A stretch of DNA of 64,000 nt, from assembly GCA_964613035.1 (NCBI GenBank), contig CAZTFQ010000006.1:1-64000 (forward strand), read 5' to 3'. The DNA is from CAVIQK01 sp964613035 (lineage in GTDB: Bacteria > Bacillota > Clostridia > Christensenellales > DTU072). How positions within the stretch are numbered: position 1 is the first letter of the stretch; each line of letters opens with the position of its first letter. Of this stretch, positions 48,622-56,999 are shown piece by piece. The translations under genes and the position numbers were made by a program. The notes below the pieces were generated by a model, which saw nothing but the letters and a program-made list of their open reading frames with translations, did no database searches and was not told the DNA's origin.

Positions 48622-49526
48622 TACATTACCCCGAAACACATCGTCGATACAGGAATAAGGAACATCAACGCAAAAAGTATGCTGTCTATTCTGTCCATAA
48701 ATCCGCCGTGAGCGCCTAAAAGATTGGAGTAGTCTTTCACTCCGAAGCGACGCTTGATAGAAGACGCCGCCAAATCGCCTATTTCCGAAACAAATCCGAT
48801 TACGAAGCCGACGATAACGTAAATACCTATTATCCAGCCTCGCGCCCAGCCGTTATGTTCTACGAGTCCGGTTACGGTGAAGACTATGTGGGTCGGGAAT
48901 TGCCATACTTCGAAAACCGCATATATGAGTAATGCTCCCGCAACGCCTCCGAATAACCCCGCGATACATCCCGACCAGGTTTTTTTAGGCGAAATATTGG
49001 GGAAAATTTTCGGTCCTTTTACCGTAGATCCGACGAAGTATGCGAAAGTATCCGCCATCAGAGACGTCCCTATCGCTACCAAAACGGGAAGGAATCCCAT
49101 GCGATGATTGGATACGTATGCGATGGAAACTATCAATAAGGGGTACAGCAGGACGAAGATAGTCGAAATGAGATCTTCGAAAGAACGTTGATTTTTATCG
49201 AAAATAAATATCGTCATAGACAATATGAAGCCTATGACGGCGGTAATCATAACGCCCGCATAACCTCTGGTGTGAGTATATTTCTCGAGGAGAAATTGTA
49301 TGGGATATATTATGACGATACAGACGATTACGGGAATCAAGAAGGGATTGTATTTCTTCTTCATTACGTAAAACATTTCAAGAGTGGCTATGGATACCAT
49401 GATAAGCATCATCATATCGAAAGCTATGAATCCGTACGGCTCGAAACTCCCTACGTACAAGAGCGCAAGCATTATACCTATTAAAATTACGGCAATAACC
49501 GTTCTTTTAAGAAAAGACTTAAACAT
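48621..49526 (-). CDS. cdsA: Phosphatidate cytidylyltransferase
   Basis: The 301-residue polytopic membrane protein has about eight helices and the CDP-diglyceride synthase signature near its end: SEIGDLAASSIKRRFGVKDYSNLLGAHGGFMDRIDSILFA (Asp residues bind Mg-CTP). An upstream SPKKTWSGCIAGLFGG loop is also conserved. It makes CDP-diacylglycerol for phospholipid synthesis. The gene overlaps uppS by one base. Confidence 0.96.
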   Translation of the reverse strand: MFKSFLKRTVIAVILIGIMLALLYVGSFEPYGFIAFDMMMLIMVSIATLEMFYVMKKKYNPFLIPVIVCIVIIYPIQFLLEKYTHTRGYAGVMITAVIGFILSMTIFIFDKNQRSFEDLISTIFVLLYPLLIVSIAYVSNHRMGFLPVLVAIGTSLMADTFAYFVGSTVKGPKIFPNISPKKTWSGCIAGLFGGVAGALLIYAVFEVWQFPTHIVFTVTGLVEHNGWARGWIIGIYVIVGFVIGFVSEIGDLAASSIKRRFGVKDYSNLLGAHGGFMDRIDSILFALMFLIPVSTMCFGVM

Positions 49527-50218
49527 TATTCTTTACCAAACCTTCTTATCCTCTGCGAGAATATGTCTTCAATTTTGTCCAAATCGGTCCTCTCGAATTC
49601 CGGCCAGAGTTTATCCAAAAAAATCAATTCCGAATAGACGCTCTGGAGCGGCAAGAAATTGGAGAGTCTTTTTTCTCCGCCGTATCTTACCACCGCATCC
49701 GGATCAGGGAGATTGGCAGTGTATAATTTGTCCTTAATTTCGTCATAAGTAACAGGAGTGGGATCGTGATATACGAGTCTGTCCTGCAAAATGGAATTGA
49801 CGGCTTGGGTAATCTCGTCCGTACCGCCGTAAGCGATACACACGACGAGTTCCATACCCTTGTTATTCTCACATTTACGGGATATTCTAGAAGTAAGCGT
49901 CAAAAAAGGCTTGGAGAGCAAAGAATAATCTCCCGCTACTCTGAACCTTAACGAGTATTTGTCAATGAGGTCGAGGAGTCTTTTGTCCTCGAGACAATTG
50001 GACATAAGTCTAAAAATCCCGTCCACCTCTTTTGACGACCTAGAGAAATTTTCCGTGGAAAAAGCGTATAAAGTGAGACACTTATACCCTCTTATCGCAC
50101 ATTCTTCCGTTATTTCGGCAACTTTTTCCGCGCCTTTTTTATGTCCCGCCAGACGGTCTCCGAAGTTCTTCTTACCCCATCTGCCGTTACCGTCCATAAT
50201 AACCGCAAGGTGATTCAC
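49526..50218 (-). CDS. uppS: Undecaprenyl diphosphate synthase
   Basis: The 230-residue cis-prenyltransferase has the opening VIMDGNGRWGKK (catalytic Asp), GHKKGAEKV, TLYAFSTENFSR, CIAYGGTDEI and the closing RYGGEKRLSNFLPLQSVYSELIF. It builds the C55 carrier lipid for peptidoglycan. The ATG overlaps the frr stop by one base and the gene is followed directly by cdsA. Confidence 0.97.
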   Translation of the reverse strand: MNHLAVIMDGNGRWGKKNFGDRLAGHKKGAEKVAEITEECAIRGYKCLTLYAFSTENFSRSSKEVDGIFRLMSNCLEDKRLLDLIDKYSLRFRVAGDYSLLSKPFLTLTSRISRKCENNKGMELVVCIAYGGTDEITQAVNSILQDRLVYHDPTPVTYDEIKDKLYTANLPDPDAVVRYGGEKRLSNFLPLQSVYSELIFLDKLWPEFERTDLDKIEDIFSQRIRRFGKE

Positions 50219-50793
50219 TATACGCTCATTATCTCCTTTTCTTTTTCTGCGGAGATTTTTTCGATAGTCTCGATCTTGGATGCGACTATTTTTTCGATTT
50301 CTTTTTCATATGCGGAGAGGTCGTCTTCCGTAATTACGCTGTCTTTTTTATACTTTTTCAGAGTATCCATTGCATCGCGACGGATGTTGCGGATAGCGAC
50401 TTTCGCATTCTCGGAAAGAGTACGGACGTCCTTAGAGAGAGCTCTTCTTCTTTCTTCCGTAAGCTCGGGAAAAACAAGACGGATAACTTTGCCGTCGTTG
50501 TTGGGCATGATTCCGACGTTGGCGTCGATGATAGCCTTCTCTATAGTCTTGAGCAGAGACGCGTCCCACGGAGATACGACCAAAAGTCTCGCTTCAGGGG
50601 TAGTAATATTGGCTACCTGATTAAGGGGGGATTGTGTACCGTAGTAGTCAACGGTAATTTTATCCAAAATTCTGGCGTTGGCTCTGCCAGCACGGAGTCC
50701 CGAGAGTTCGTTGCCGAGATTGGCGACGGTTTTTTCGAATCTTTCACCGGATTCCAAAAACAGCATTTCAACTTCTTCTACGTTATAATTCAT
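50218..50793 (-). CDS. frr: Ribosome recycling factor
   Basis: The 191-residue protein has the RRF signatures ELSGLRAGRANARILDKITVDYYG, VSPWDASLLKTIEKAI, IRLVFPELTEERRR and the C-terminal coiled arm. It is a few residues longer than the usual 185. GAGGTT lies before the ATG. It sits between pyrH (15 bp) and uppS. Confidence 0.97.
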   Translation of the reverse strand: MNYNVEEVEMLFLESGERFEKTVANLGNELSGLRAGRANARILDKITVDYYGTQSPLNQVANITTPEARLLVVSPWDASLLKTIEKAIIDANVGIMPNNDGKVIRLVFPELTEERRRALSKDVRTLSENAKVAIRNIRRDAMDTLKKYKKDSVITEDDLSAYEKEIEKIVASKIETIEKISAEKEKEIMSV

Positions 50794-50808
50794 ATGAACC
50801 TCCTCTAT

Positions 50809-51507
50809 TTATTTAATCACGGTACCGATTTTTTCACCGTTGACAGCCTTGACGATACCGTTATCTTCGGATAAACCGAATGCAATAATTTTGATTTTGT
50901 TTTCTCCGCAGAGCGTTACGGCGGAGGCGTCCATAGCGGACAACCCTTGCTTAATGAAGTCGATATAAGATATCTCGTCGTACTTCTTGGCATCGGGATT
51001 CTTTCTGGGGTCGGAATCGTAAATGCCGTCTATGTTCTTGGCGAGCAGCAATACTTCCGCTCCTATTTCACACGCTTTAAGCGCGGCGCCCGTATCTGTC
51101 GTAAAATACGGATTGCCGGTACCGCACGCGAAAATGACGACGCGACCTTTTTCAAAATGGCGGATTGCTTTTCTTAAAATGAAAGGCTCCGCGACGCGCT
51201 GAATGGTAAGCGCGGTCTGCACTCTGGTGGGAACGCCGACTTTTTCCAAACAATCCTGAATGGCAAGGGCATTGATTACGGTGGCGACCATGCCCATATG
51301 ATCGGCGGTTGCTCTATCCATTGAAGGACGGGCTTGTCTTCCTCTCCAAAAATTACCGCCGCCTACGACGAGTCCTATCTCGGCACCCATATCGTGACAA
51401 GCTTTAATCTGCTCGCAGAGATGATCTATTTTATTGAAGTCAAGTCCCTGACCGGAAGCTTCTCCGAGAGCCTCTCCGCTGATTTTAATCAAAACGCGTT
51501 TATACAT
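50809..51507 (-). CDS. pyrH: UMP kinase
   Basis: The 232-residue amino-acid-kinase-fold enzyme begins MYKRVLIKISGEALG and shows IGLVVGGGNFWRGR, DHMGMVATVINALA, FACGTGNPYFTTDTGAALKA and LLAKNIDGIYDSDPRKNPDAKKYDE. It phosphorylates UMP. ATG 51507 is preceded by GGAGAAGG; an extension to 51534 runs into the upstream terminator hairpin and is rejected. Confidence 0.97.
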   Translation of the reverse strand: MYKRVLIKISGEALGEASGQGLDFNKIDHLCEQIKACHDMGAEIGLVVGGGNFWRGRQARPSMDRATADHMGMVATVINALAIQDCLEKVGVPTRVQTALTIQRVAEPFILRKAIRHFEKGRVVIFACGTGNPYFTTDTGAALKACEIGAEVLLLAKNIDGIYDSDPRKNPDAKKYDEISYIDFIKQGLSAMDASAVTLCGENKIKIIAFGLSEDNGIVKAVNGEKIGTVIK

Positions 51508-51521
51508 AACCTTCTCCATAT

Positions 51522-51549
51522 AAAAAGGGCGCAAGATAAATCTGCGCCC
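51522..51549 (-). terminator. Intercistronic terminator/attenuator between tsf and pyrH
   Basis: On the minus strand GGGCGCA / TGCGCCC arms (51543-51549 and 51527-51533) with a 9-nt loop are followed by five T residues at 51526-51522. It is 15 bp before pyrH and should reduce read-through from rpsB-tsf into pyrH-frr. Confidence 0.8.
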
Positions 51550-51564
51550 CTGAATACTTTTTAA

Positions 51565-52227
51565 TTATTTGCCCATTGCGGCGACTTTTTCGTTGATTTC
51601 GTCTGCGAAGGTGTCTGCTTTCTTCTCGAGTCCCTCGCCCATCTCGTAACGCACGAAGCGACGGACGGTGATCTTTTCGCCAATCTGCGAAACGGTCTCG
51701 TTAAGAAGCTGAGATATCGTCTTGGAAGGATCTTTAACGAAGTCTTGCTCGAGCAAGCAGTGCTCTTTGTAGAAATTTTTGATTCTGCCTTCTACCATTC
51801 TCTCGATAATCTTCTCGGGCTTACCTTCGTTCTTAGCCTGGACGGTAAGAATTTCCTTTTCCTTGGCGAGAATTTCTTGAGGAACCTCGTCGGTGCTCAC
51901 GTACTCGGGTTTAGCCGCGGCGATCTGGAGAGCTACGTCGTGGACGAATGCCTTGAACATATCTCCTCTTGCAACGAAGTCGGTCTCACAGTTGACTTCG
52001 AGAAGTACGCCGACCTTACCGCCGAGGTGGATATAGCTGTCTACAATACCCTCGGAAGCGATTCTGGACGCCTTTTTGGCAGCGGTGGCGAGACCTTTTT
52101 CTCTCAAAATCTCTACTGCTTTATCCATATTGCCGTCGGCTTCTTCGAGAGCGCGCTTGCAATCCATCATACCGGTATTGGTTCTTTGTCTCAATTCCAT
52201 TACGTCTTTGCTAGTGAAATTTGCCAT
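51565..52227 (-). CDS. tsf: Elongation factor Ts
   Basis: The 220-residue protein has the UBA-like N-terminus (DVMELRQRTNTGMMDCKRALEEADGNMDKAVEILREKG), the core VGVLLEVNCETDFVARGDMFKAFVHDVALQIAA (contains TDFV, which inserts into EF-Tu) and a C-terminal module. It is the short form seen in many Bacillota rather than the about 290-residue form. It follows rpsB after 18 bp with its own GGAG. Confidence 0.97.
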   Translation of the reverse strand: MANFTSKDVMELRQRTNTGMMDCKRALEEADGNMDKAVEILREKGLATAAKKASRIASEGIVDSYIHLGGKVGVLLEVNCETDFVARGDMFKAFVHDVALQIAAAKPEYVSTDEVPQEILAKEKEILTVQAKNEGKPEKIIERMVEGRIKNFYKEHCLLEQDFVKDPSKTISQLLNETVSQIGEKITVRRFVRYEMGEGLEKKADTFADEINEKVAAMGK

Positions 52228-52245
52228 TATCCTATATCTCCTTGA

Positions 52246-53004
52246 TTATTCTTCTACGGGAGCTTCTACTTCCGCGTTCTCTTCGACTTCTTCTACGGGA
52301 GCTTCTTCTACGTTGACCTGCACGCCTTCCTTTGCCTCTACTACAGCATTGGCGATGACGGACGCGATGAGCTTAATGGCTCTGATAGCGTCGTCGTTGC
52401 CGGGGATGACGTAATCGACGAGATCGGGGTCACAGTTGGTATCGACGAGAGCTACGATCGGAATACCGAGGGAACGAGCCTCTTGGACGGCGATATGCTC
52501 GACTTTAAGGTCTACTACGAAGAGTGCGCCGGGGAGAGTACGCATATTGCGGATACCTTCGAGGTTCTTCTTAAGAACGTCTCTCTCGGCTTTAAGCTTA
52601 ATGACTTCTTTCTTGGGGAGAAGGTCGAATTCTCCGATAGCTTCCATCTGATCGAGCTTGTTGAGCTTGTCGATTCTGGTACGGATGGTCTGGAAGTTGG
52701 TCAAAGTACCGCCGAGCCATCTCTGGTTCATATAGAACATTCCGCAACGCTCCGCTTCGGACTGAATAGCTTCCTTAGCCTGCTTCTTCTTACCGACGAA
52801 AAGTATCGACTTACCGCTCTTGGCGATATCGTAGACGAATTTATACGCCTTCTCGATCTGTTGTACGGTGAGTTCGAGGTCGATGATATGGATATCGTTC
52901 CTCGCGTCGAAGATGTACTTCTTCATTTTGGGGTTCCATCTCTTAGTCTGGTGACCGAAATGGACGCCTGCTTCTAGCAATTGTTTCATGCTGATTACTG
53001 CCAT
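52246..53004 (-). CDS. rpsB: 30S ribosomal protein S2
   Basis: The 252-residue protein begins MAVISMKQLLEAGVHFGHQTKRWNPKMKKYIF and contains HIIDLELTVQQIEKAY, MYMNQRWLGGTLTNFQTI, and PGALFVVDLKVEHIAVQEARSLGIPIVALVDTNCDPD. The acidic tail is rich in Glu/Val/Ala. ATG 53004 is preceded by AAGGAGG; an upstream extension to 53043 overlaps a second Shine-Dalgarno-like GGGAGGA. It heads the rpsB-tsf unit. Confidence 0.97.
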   Translation of the reverse strand: MAVISMKQLLEAGVHFGHQTKRWNPKMKKYIFDARNDIHIIDLELTVQQIEKAYKFVYDIAKSGKSILFVGKKKQAKEAIQSEAERCGMFYMNQRWLGGTLTNFQTIRTRIDKLNKLDQMEAIGEFDLLPKKEVIKLKAERDVLKKNLEGIRNMRTLPGALFVVDLKVEHIAVQEARSLGIPIVALVDTNCDPDLVDYVIPGNDDAIRAIKLIASVIANAVVEAKEGVQVNVEEAPVEEVEENAEVEAPVEE

Positions 53005-53112
53005 AGTGTTGTTACCTCCTTGTTTATTTTCCTCCCCGCGCATCTACGTCCTCGACCACCTATATATAGGCAACAGCCGAAAACTCCGCGTCGGGTGCGT
53101 TATGGCGTGATT

Positions 53113-53141
53113 ATAATAACATAAGATAATTAGATATGCAA
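53113..53141 (-). promoter_or_regulatory. Promoter of rpsB-tsf
   Basis: On the minus strand TTGCAT (53136-53141), 17 bp and TATTAT (53113-53118). The resulting leader of about 100 nt contains GC-rich arms GACGCGG...CCGAAA-type complementarity near 53065-53100, a CCTATATATAGG self-complementary segment (53057-53068) and two purine-rich ribosome-site-like boxes. This is enough sequence for an autoregulatory structure, but none is proven. Confidence 0.5.
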
Positions 53142-53227
53142 TCAAATTGAAGAAAAAAGTTATAATAGGTAAATATTATACATAAATATTTAATATAGAT
53201 TCTATAATATAGGTCTACTCCTATTTT

Positions 53228-53299
53228 TTTATCATTCGAAGTCTTCTGCTCTGCCTCAACCTGCGCCCAAAATTTAGAACAAATTTTTTCGATCACCAT
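53228..53299 (-). pseudogene. Fragment duplicated from the 3' part of the orphan coiled-coil gene
   Basis: On the minus strand the codons read VIEKICSKFWAQVEAEQ, matching TVEKACPEFWAQVEAEQ of the intact gene at 53472-54833 (13 of 17 positions agree). Beyond that block the similarity ends. The piece is too short to be a gene and has no ribosome site. It is best read as a remnant of a partial tandem duplication of the 3' end. Confidence 0.6.
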
Positions 53300-53329
53300 T
53301 ACAGGTCGATATAAAAGTTGGGATCATTA

Positions 53330-53462
53330 GATTGCCCGTCATGCCGGTCTGTCTCATGATGACAATTTTAAAAGCCCGTCGCACTTCGCTTTGCTCGTGG
53401 ATGTCGCTGCGCTCAATGGCAGAATGACAGGTTTAAAGAAAGGATCGTCGCAGAATGAGAGG
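53330..53462. repeat. Putative dispersed intergenic repeat
   Basis: The stretch is GC-richer than its surroundings and not coding. It has two near-identical 14-mers (GGCAGAATGACAGG at 53418 and CGCAGAATGAGAGG at 53449) and a GTCGCTGCGCTCAATGGCAG block. Read in reverse, this resembles the CTGTCATTCTG-type small repeats scattered through many gut bacterial genomes. Only one region is visible in this window, so genome-wide repetition is inferred. Confidence 0.4.
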
Positions 53463-53471
53463 TTTTGCGCC

Positions 53472-54833
53472 CTATAGGCTGAAATCAAAGTCTGGGAAGA
53501 TTTCGTTGGTTGCAGTTGCGAGGTCTTGTTCGACAGGCGTTTTTTGTTTGTTCATATGTTCACGATAGGCAGTGAAATCAAAACTGGTCACCTCACCTTT
53601 TTCGTCATAGGTGGCAAAGGAAGAACGAACAGACTGTGCCTGCACATCACTTTCCGCCGCCTGTTTACCCTGCTCTGCCTCCACCTGCGCCCAAAACTCA
53701 GGACATGCCTTTTCAACAGTTAAAAATGAATATTGATCAAAATCATTATTGTAGGTAACTATATATAATCTAATATCATCATTCATTTCTCGTTTTATAA
53801 TATATTCAGGATGTTCGGAATTTGTGTCTGTTTCCCATGACGCAAGAACTGAAAAGTTAAAACCAATGCTTTCAATTGTCTGAATACTTGGATCCATTGA
53901 ATATTTATTTTTATCAAAATACTCTTTGTGCCAATCTGCATTTTTATTAGTATATGAAAATAACAAACTACAATGTTCGCTGTTGTTGATGCTGTCAATC
54001 AATGAAAAATAATCTCCAGAAAGGTCAAATCCATTGCCATTGCCAACTTCGCAAAATCCACTTATCTTTGAACAAATTTCAACTCCTGCAGTTGTTTCTG
54101 TTTGAATAAATTCTGCATCTATCAAAACCCGCCCAAAATCACTATATATTCCGTTAATTTTGTTTATCGTCAAATTGCTTGCAGTGTTTTGGAAATGATT
54201 GTTGTTTGTTATCGTCTCAGTGATTGAACTTGTTGTTTGATTTGCAACATACTCTTGTTCAAGTGCCTCAACCTTTTCAAGTTTTTCTTGGGCCTCAGCA
54301 ATTTCTTCAGCTGAGGCAGTTCCAGAGTTGATTATGTCTTTAAGTTCATTCTTTGTGTTGCCAATCGCTTCTGCAACTTGAGCGACTTGCTCACTTTGAG
54401 ACAATTCTTCTTCACTCGTGAGAATGTTGTTGAGTTCTTCTGACATTCCCCCAAGTTCTTGCTTGATTTCCTCTTTTCGAGTTTCTTGTTGTTCTTGCTC
54501 TTGTTGAATTTCTTGTTGAATTTTTTCTGACTCAACAAACTTGTCCATCAACTCATCTTTTTCGTCGTCTGTCATGTCTTTATATTCATCGCTATTTATG
54601 ATTTGGTCAAGTTTTTCATCAAAATCCTTTTTTTCATCGTCAGAAAGGTCTTTGTAGTGATCGTCGTCGCGCAGTTGAGCTTTCCTGGCGTCGTCTTTGG
54701 CTTGAGACGATATAAAAATGCCGTCGAAGAAGGTTTTGACCTGCGGTACGAGGCAATAGCAAGCTATCAATGCTATTATGGCGATAATGATTAAAAGAAG
54801 AAATATCGTTATACCCTTAGATGATTTTGACAT
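53472..54833 (-). CDS. Orphan membrane-anchored coiled-coil protein
   Basis: I do not recognise this 453-residue protein. It has a short basic N-terminus, one membrane helix (about 8-30), an acidic segment with two related repeats (YKDLSDDEKKDFDEKLDQII and YKDMTDDEKDELMDKFV), a Gln/Glu-rich coiled coil (about 100-200) and a C-terminal extracytoplasmic domain of mixed strand character. That domain ends in FWAQVEAEQ and a charged tail. The middle of the gene is poor in CpG and richer in A/T than its neighbours, whose codons are CpG-rich, while its first 180 bases look native. GTGAGGA precedes the ATG. A degraded copy of part of its 3' end lies downstream. Confidence 0.75.
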   Translation of the reverse strand: MSKSSKGITIFLLLIIIAIIALIACYCLVPQVKTFFDGIFISSQAKDDARKAQLRDDDHYKDLSDDEKKDFDEKLDQIINSDEYKDMTDDEKDELMDKFVESEKIQQEIQQEQEQQETRKEEIKQELGGMSEELNNILTSEEELSQSEQVAQVAEAIGNTKNELKDIINSGTASAEEIAEAQEKLEKVEALEQEYVANQTTSSITETITNNNHFQNTASNLTINKINGIYSDFGRVLIDAEFIQTETTAGVEICSKISGFCEVGNGNGFDLSGDYFSLIDSINNSEHCSLLFSYTNKNADWHKEYFDKNKYSMDPSIQTIESIGFNFSVLASWETDTNSEHPEYIIKREMNDDIRLYIVTYNNDFDQYSFLTVEKACPEFWAQVEAEQGKQAAESDVQAQSVRSSFATYDEKGEVTSFDFTAYREHMNKQKTPVEQDLATATNEIFPDFDFSL

Positions 54834-54874
54834 AATTAATCCTCACGTTAAATGTTATTTATCAATATCGATAA

Positions 54875-55291
54875 TCAAGAAAATCTATCGAGATATGCTT
54901 GGAGAATTAGAGTGGCGGCAATTTTGTCGACGACCTTCTTCCTATTGGCGCGGCGGACGCCGCCTTCTATCAAGACTTTCTCAGCGATGACTGTCGTAAG
55001 ACGCTCGTCCTGATATACTACGGGGAGTCCCGTGAGGGCGCGGAGTTTTTCTCCCCAGTCGTGAGAGAATTCCGCTCGGGGACCTTCCGTGCCGTCCATA
55101 TTGACGGGGAGACCGATGATTATCGTATCGCAAGCGTATTTTTTACAGGCGTCCGCGAGGTATTTAAGGTCCGCTTCCTCATTGTTTTTTTGTCGGACGT
55201 AAGTCTCTTGACCGTTGGCAATAATGCCCATAATATCGGAAGTGGCTATGCCTATACGGGCGTCGCCCAAGTCGAAAGCTATTTTTCTCAT
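54875..55291 (-). CDS. ruvX: RuvX/YqgF-family putative pre-16S rRNA nuclease
   Basis: The 138-residue RNase H-fold protein begins MRKIAFDLGDARIGIATSD (catalytic Asp) and contains IIIGLPVNMDGTEGPRAEF and VVYQDERLTTVIAEKVL (second acid). The C-terminal block KVVDKIAATLILQAYLD carries the last acid. YqgF matures the 16S 5' end in E. coli and acts on Holliday-like junctions in some reports. GAGGTGG lies before the ATG. It is 5 bp after the ABC-2 permease gene. Confidence 0.94.
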   Translation of the reverse strand: MRKIAFDLGDARIGIATSDIMGIIANGQETYVRQKNNEEADLKYLADACKKYACDTIIIGLPVNMDGTEGPRAEFSHDWGEKLRALTGLPVVYQDERLTTVIAEKVLIEGGVRRANRKKVVDKIAATLILQAYLDRFS

Positions 55292-55295
55292 ATTA

Positions 55296-56999
55296 TTATT
55301 CCACCTCGTCGAAATATTTTTGCGCGTCGACGGAATTTTTACCTAGTCCGATAGAAAACACCGTCGCCCCTATTAAAAGATATATCCCCGCATCGATTAC
55401 GGTGAGCTCGAGACTGCTCGATCCCTTTTCGACGGAGAGCATTACGTTGAGCACTATCGAACCGATGAGAGCCAGTACAAGCACGATCATAAAAATCATG
55501 TTAAGAGAATAGACGTTTTTATTTTTACGAGTGATTTCCTGGAGATTTTGCCATTTAAGGTTGACTTTTTTCAAGTCGCACGCTATAGCGAGATTATCGT
55601 ATCCGAGTCCCGTTAAATTGACTATCAAAAGTGTAGAAAGCGTACCGATTACGACTACGAGAGGCTCCGAGTCCAAAACGCACGTCATTACCAAAACCGA
55701 TACGGATGCGATTACCGATATGATAAAAGTTATGGAATATGACAACAGTTTTTTGACTTTTACCACGCCTTGCACGTCTATGGGGAAGCTCTTAAGGAGA
55801 TAGAAGTTTTTGCCCTCTATAGAGAAGGCGGTCGACGCGGAGGTATTGCAGAAGCACCCTATCATCGTGCTTATATATAAAGCGAACGGAAACATAAACG
55901 CCACTAAATCGAAGACTTCGTCGGGTTCTGCCTGTAGATCGGAAGCAATCGAAACAGACAACAGAACGATTGCCGTCGGAATCATTACGATCGACATAAT
56001 CACGCTTACGAATATCTCCGGGGTATTAATCAGATTAAGAATTTCTTTTTTTAGGAAAGTTTTCTTAAAGTTGTTAGATTTATATATAAGGGGCGAGGAT
56101 ACTTTCTTTTTCTTATTGTCGACGCCGTTTTCGAAGCCTCTTTTTATCAACCGATCGTAGCAGAGAGCGGAGATGATTACGGCGAGGGCGCCCAGTGCGA
56201 GGACTTCTCCGAGGTAAGCGAAAAACCATCCTATCGAGACGACGTTTCTTGCGGAAAGAGCCAGTCTTAAGAAGCGATTGAATATCAAGACGCGCTCTAT
56301 ACTTACAAGTCCGACGAGCATATCCTGAGCAGATTCGTCTTCCATTCCGCCGCTAGTCAACTGAATCGCGAGGCTAAAGCCTACTATCGCCACTGCAAGC
56401 AACACCGAGAAAACGACGTTGGCAACGTTGTTTTTCTTAATATAGGATAACAGATACATTATCGGCAGAGTGAAGACCGCAATAACGAATAACGGAACGA
56501 GCGGCACCCAAAAGACCGAAAGTGCCGAATAGACGAAGTATCCCGTTCCGACCGCGGCATAGCCGCACATAACGGCTCTGGTTATACCGAAAGAGAGCGC
56601 AGAGGGGATGACTACAATAGCCGACAACGTCAACTGAGTCAGGTACAGATAGAGCATTTTCGCAAGGAAAACCACACTTGATTTTATCGGCATAGACTCT
56701 AAGAGCAGATTATCTTTTGAGGAATATAGTACTCCTATTACGGAGAATATACCTATGAAGAGCACCAACAATTGAGCCGCGGCGAAAAACAGCGACGGCA
56801 CGTACGCACCGTCGTCGATGCCGGCAAAGATTATTCCGAAAGCCACGGAGATCACTACAAGATACAGAGTGAAAAAACCGCTTGCCAAAAGTCCGCCTAG
56901 CTTAGAACTCCTTTTGTTATTCTTATTAACGTCGGGAGAGAAAGTATCGGCGAGCAACACCCTCAATATATATTTAACCTGCCTTAAGTACGTCGTCAT
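55296..56999 (-). CDS. ABC-2-type transporter permease
   Basis: The 567-residue membrane protein has about 12 hydrophobic helices in two groups of six separated by a cytoplasmic loop (around GVDNKKKKVSSPLIYKSNNFKKTFLKKEI, about 290-320). This is the layout of fused ABC-2 permeases of about 550 residues found next to a single ATPase gene. The substrate is unknown. It overlaps the ATPase gene by four bases and is likely an exporter of lipids, peptides or drugs. Confidence 0.85.
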   Translation of the reverse strand: MTTYLRQVKYILRVLLADTFSPDVNKNNKRSSKLGGLLASGFFTLYLVVISVAFGIIFAGIDDGAYVPSLFFAAAQLLVLFIGIFSVIGVLYSSKDNLLLESMPIKSSVVFLAKMLYLYLTQLTLSAIVVIPSALSFGITRAVMCGYAAVGTGYFVYSALSVFWVPLVPLFVIAVFTLPIMYLLSYIKKNNVANVVFSVLLAVAIVGFSLAIQLTSGGMEDESAQDMLVGLVSIERVLIFNRFLRLALSARNVVSIGWFFAYLGEVLALGALAVIISALCYDRLIKRGFENGVDNKKKKVSSPLIYKSNNFKKTFLKKEILNLINTPEIFVSVIMSIVMIPTAIVLLSVSIASDLQAEPDEVFDLVAFMFPFALYISTMIGCFCNTSASTAFSIEGKNFYLLKSFPIDVQGVVKVKKLLSYSITFIISVIASVSVLVMTCVLDSEPLVVVIGTLSTLLIVNLTGLGYDNLAIACDLKKVNLKWQNLQEITRKNKNVYSLNMIFMIVLVLALIGSIVLNVMLSVEKGSSSLELTVIDAGIYLLIGATVFSIGLGKNSVDAQKYFDEVE

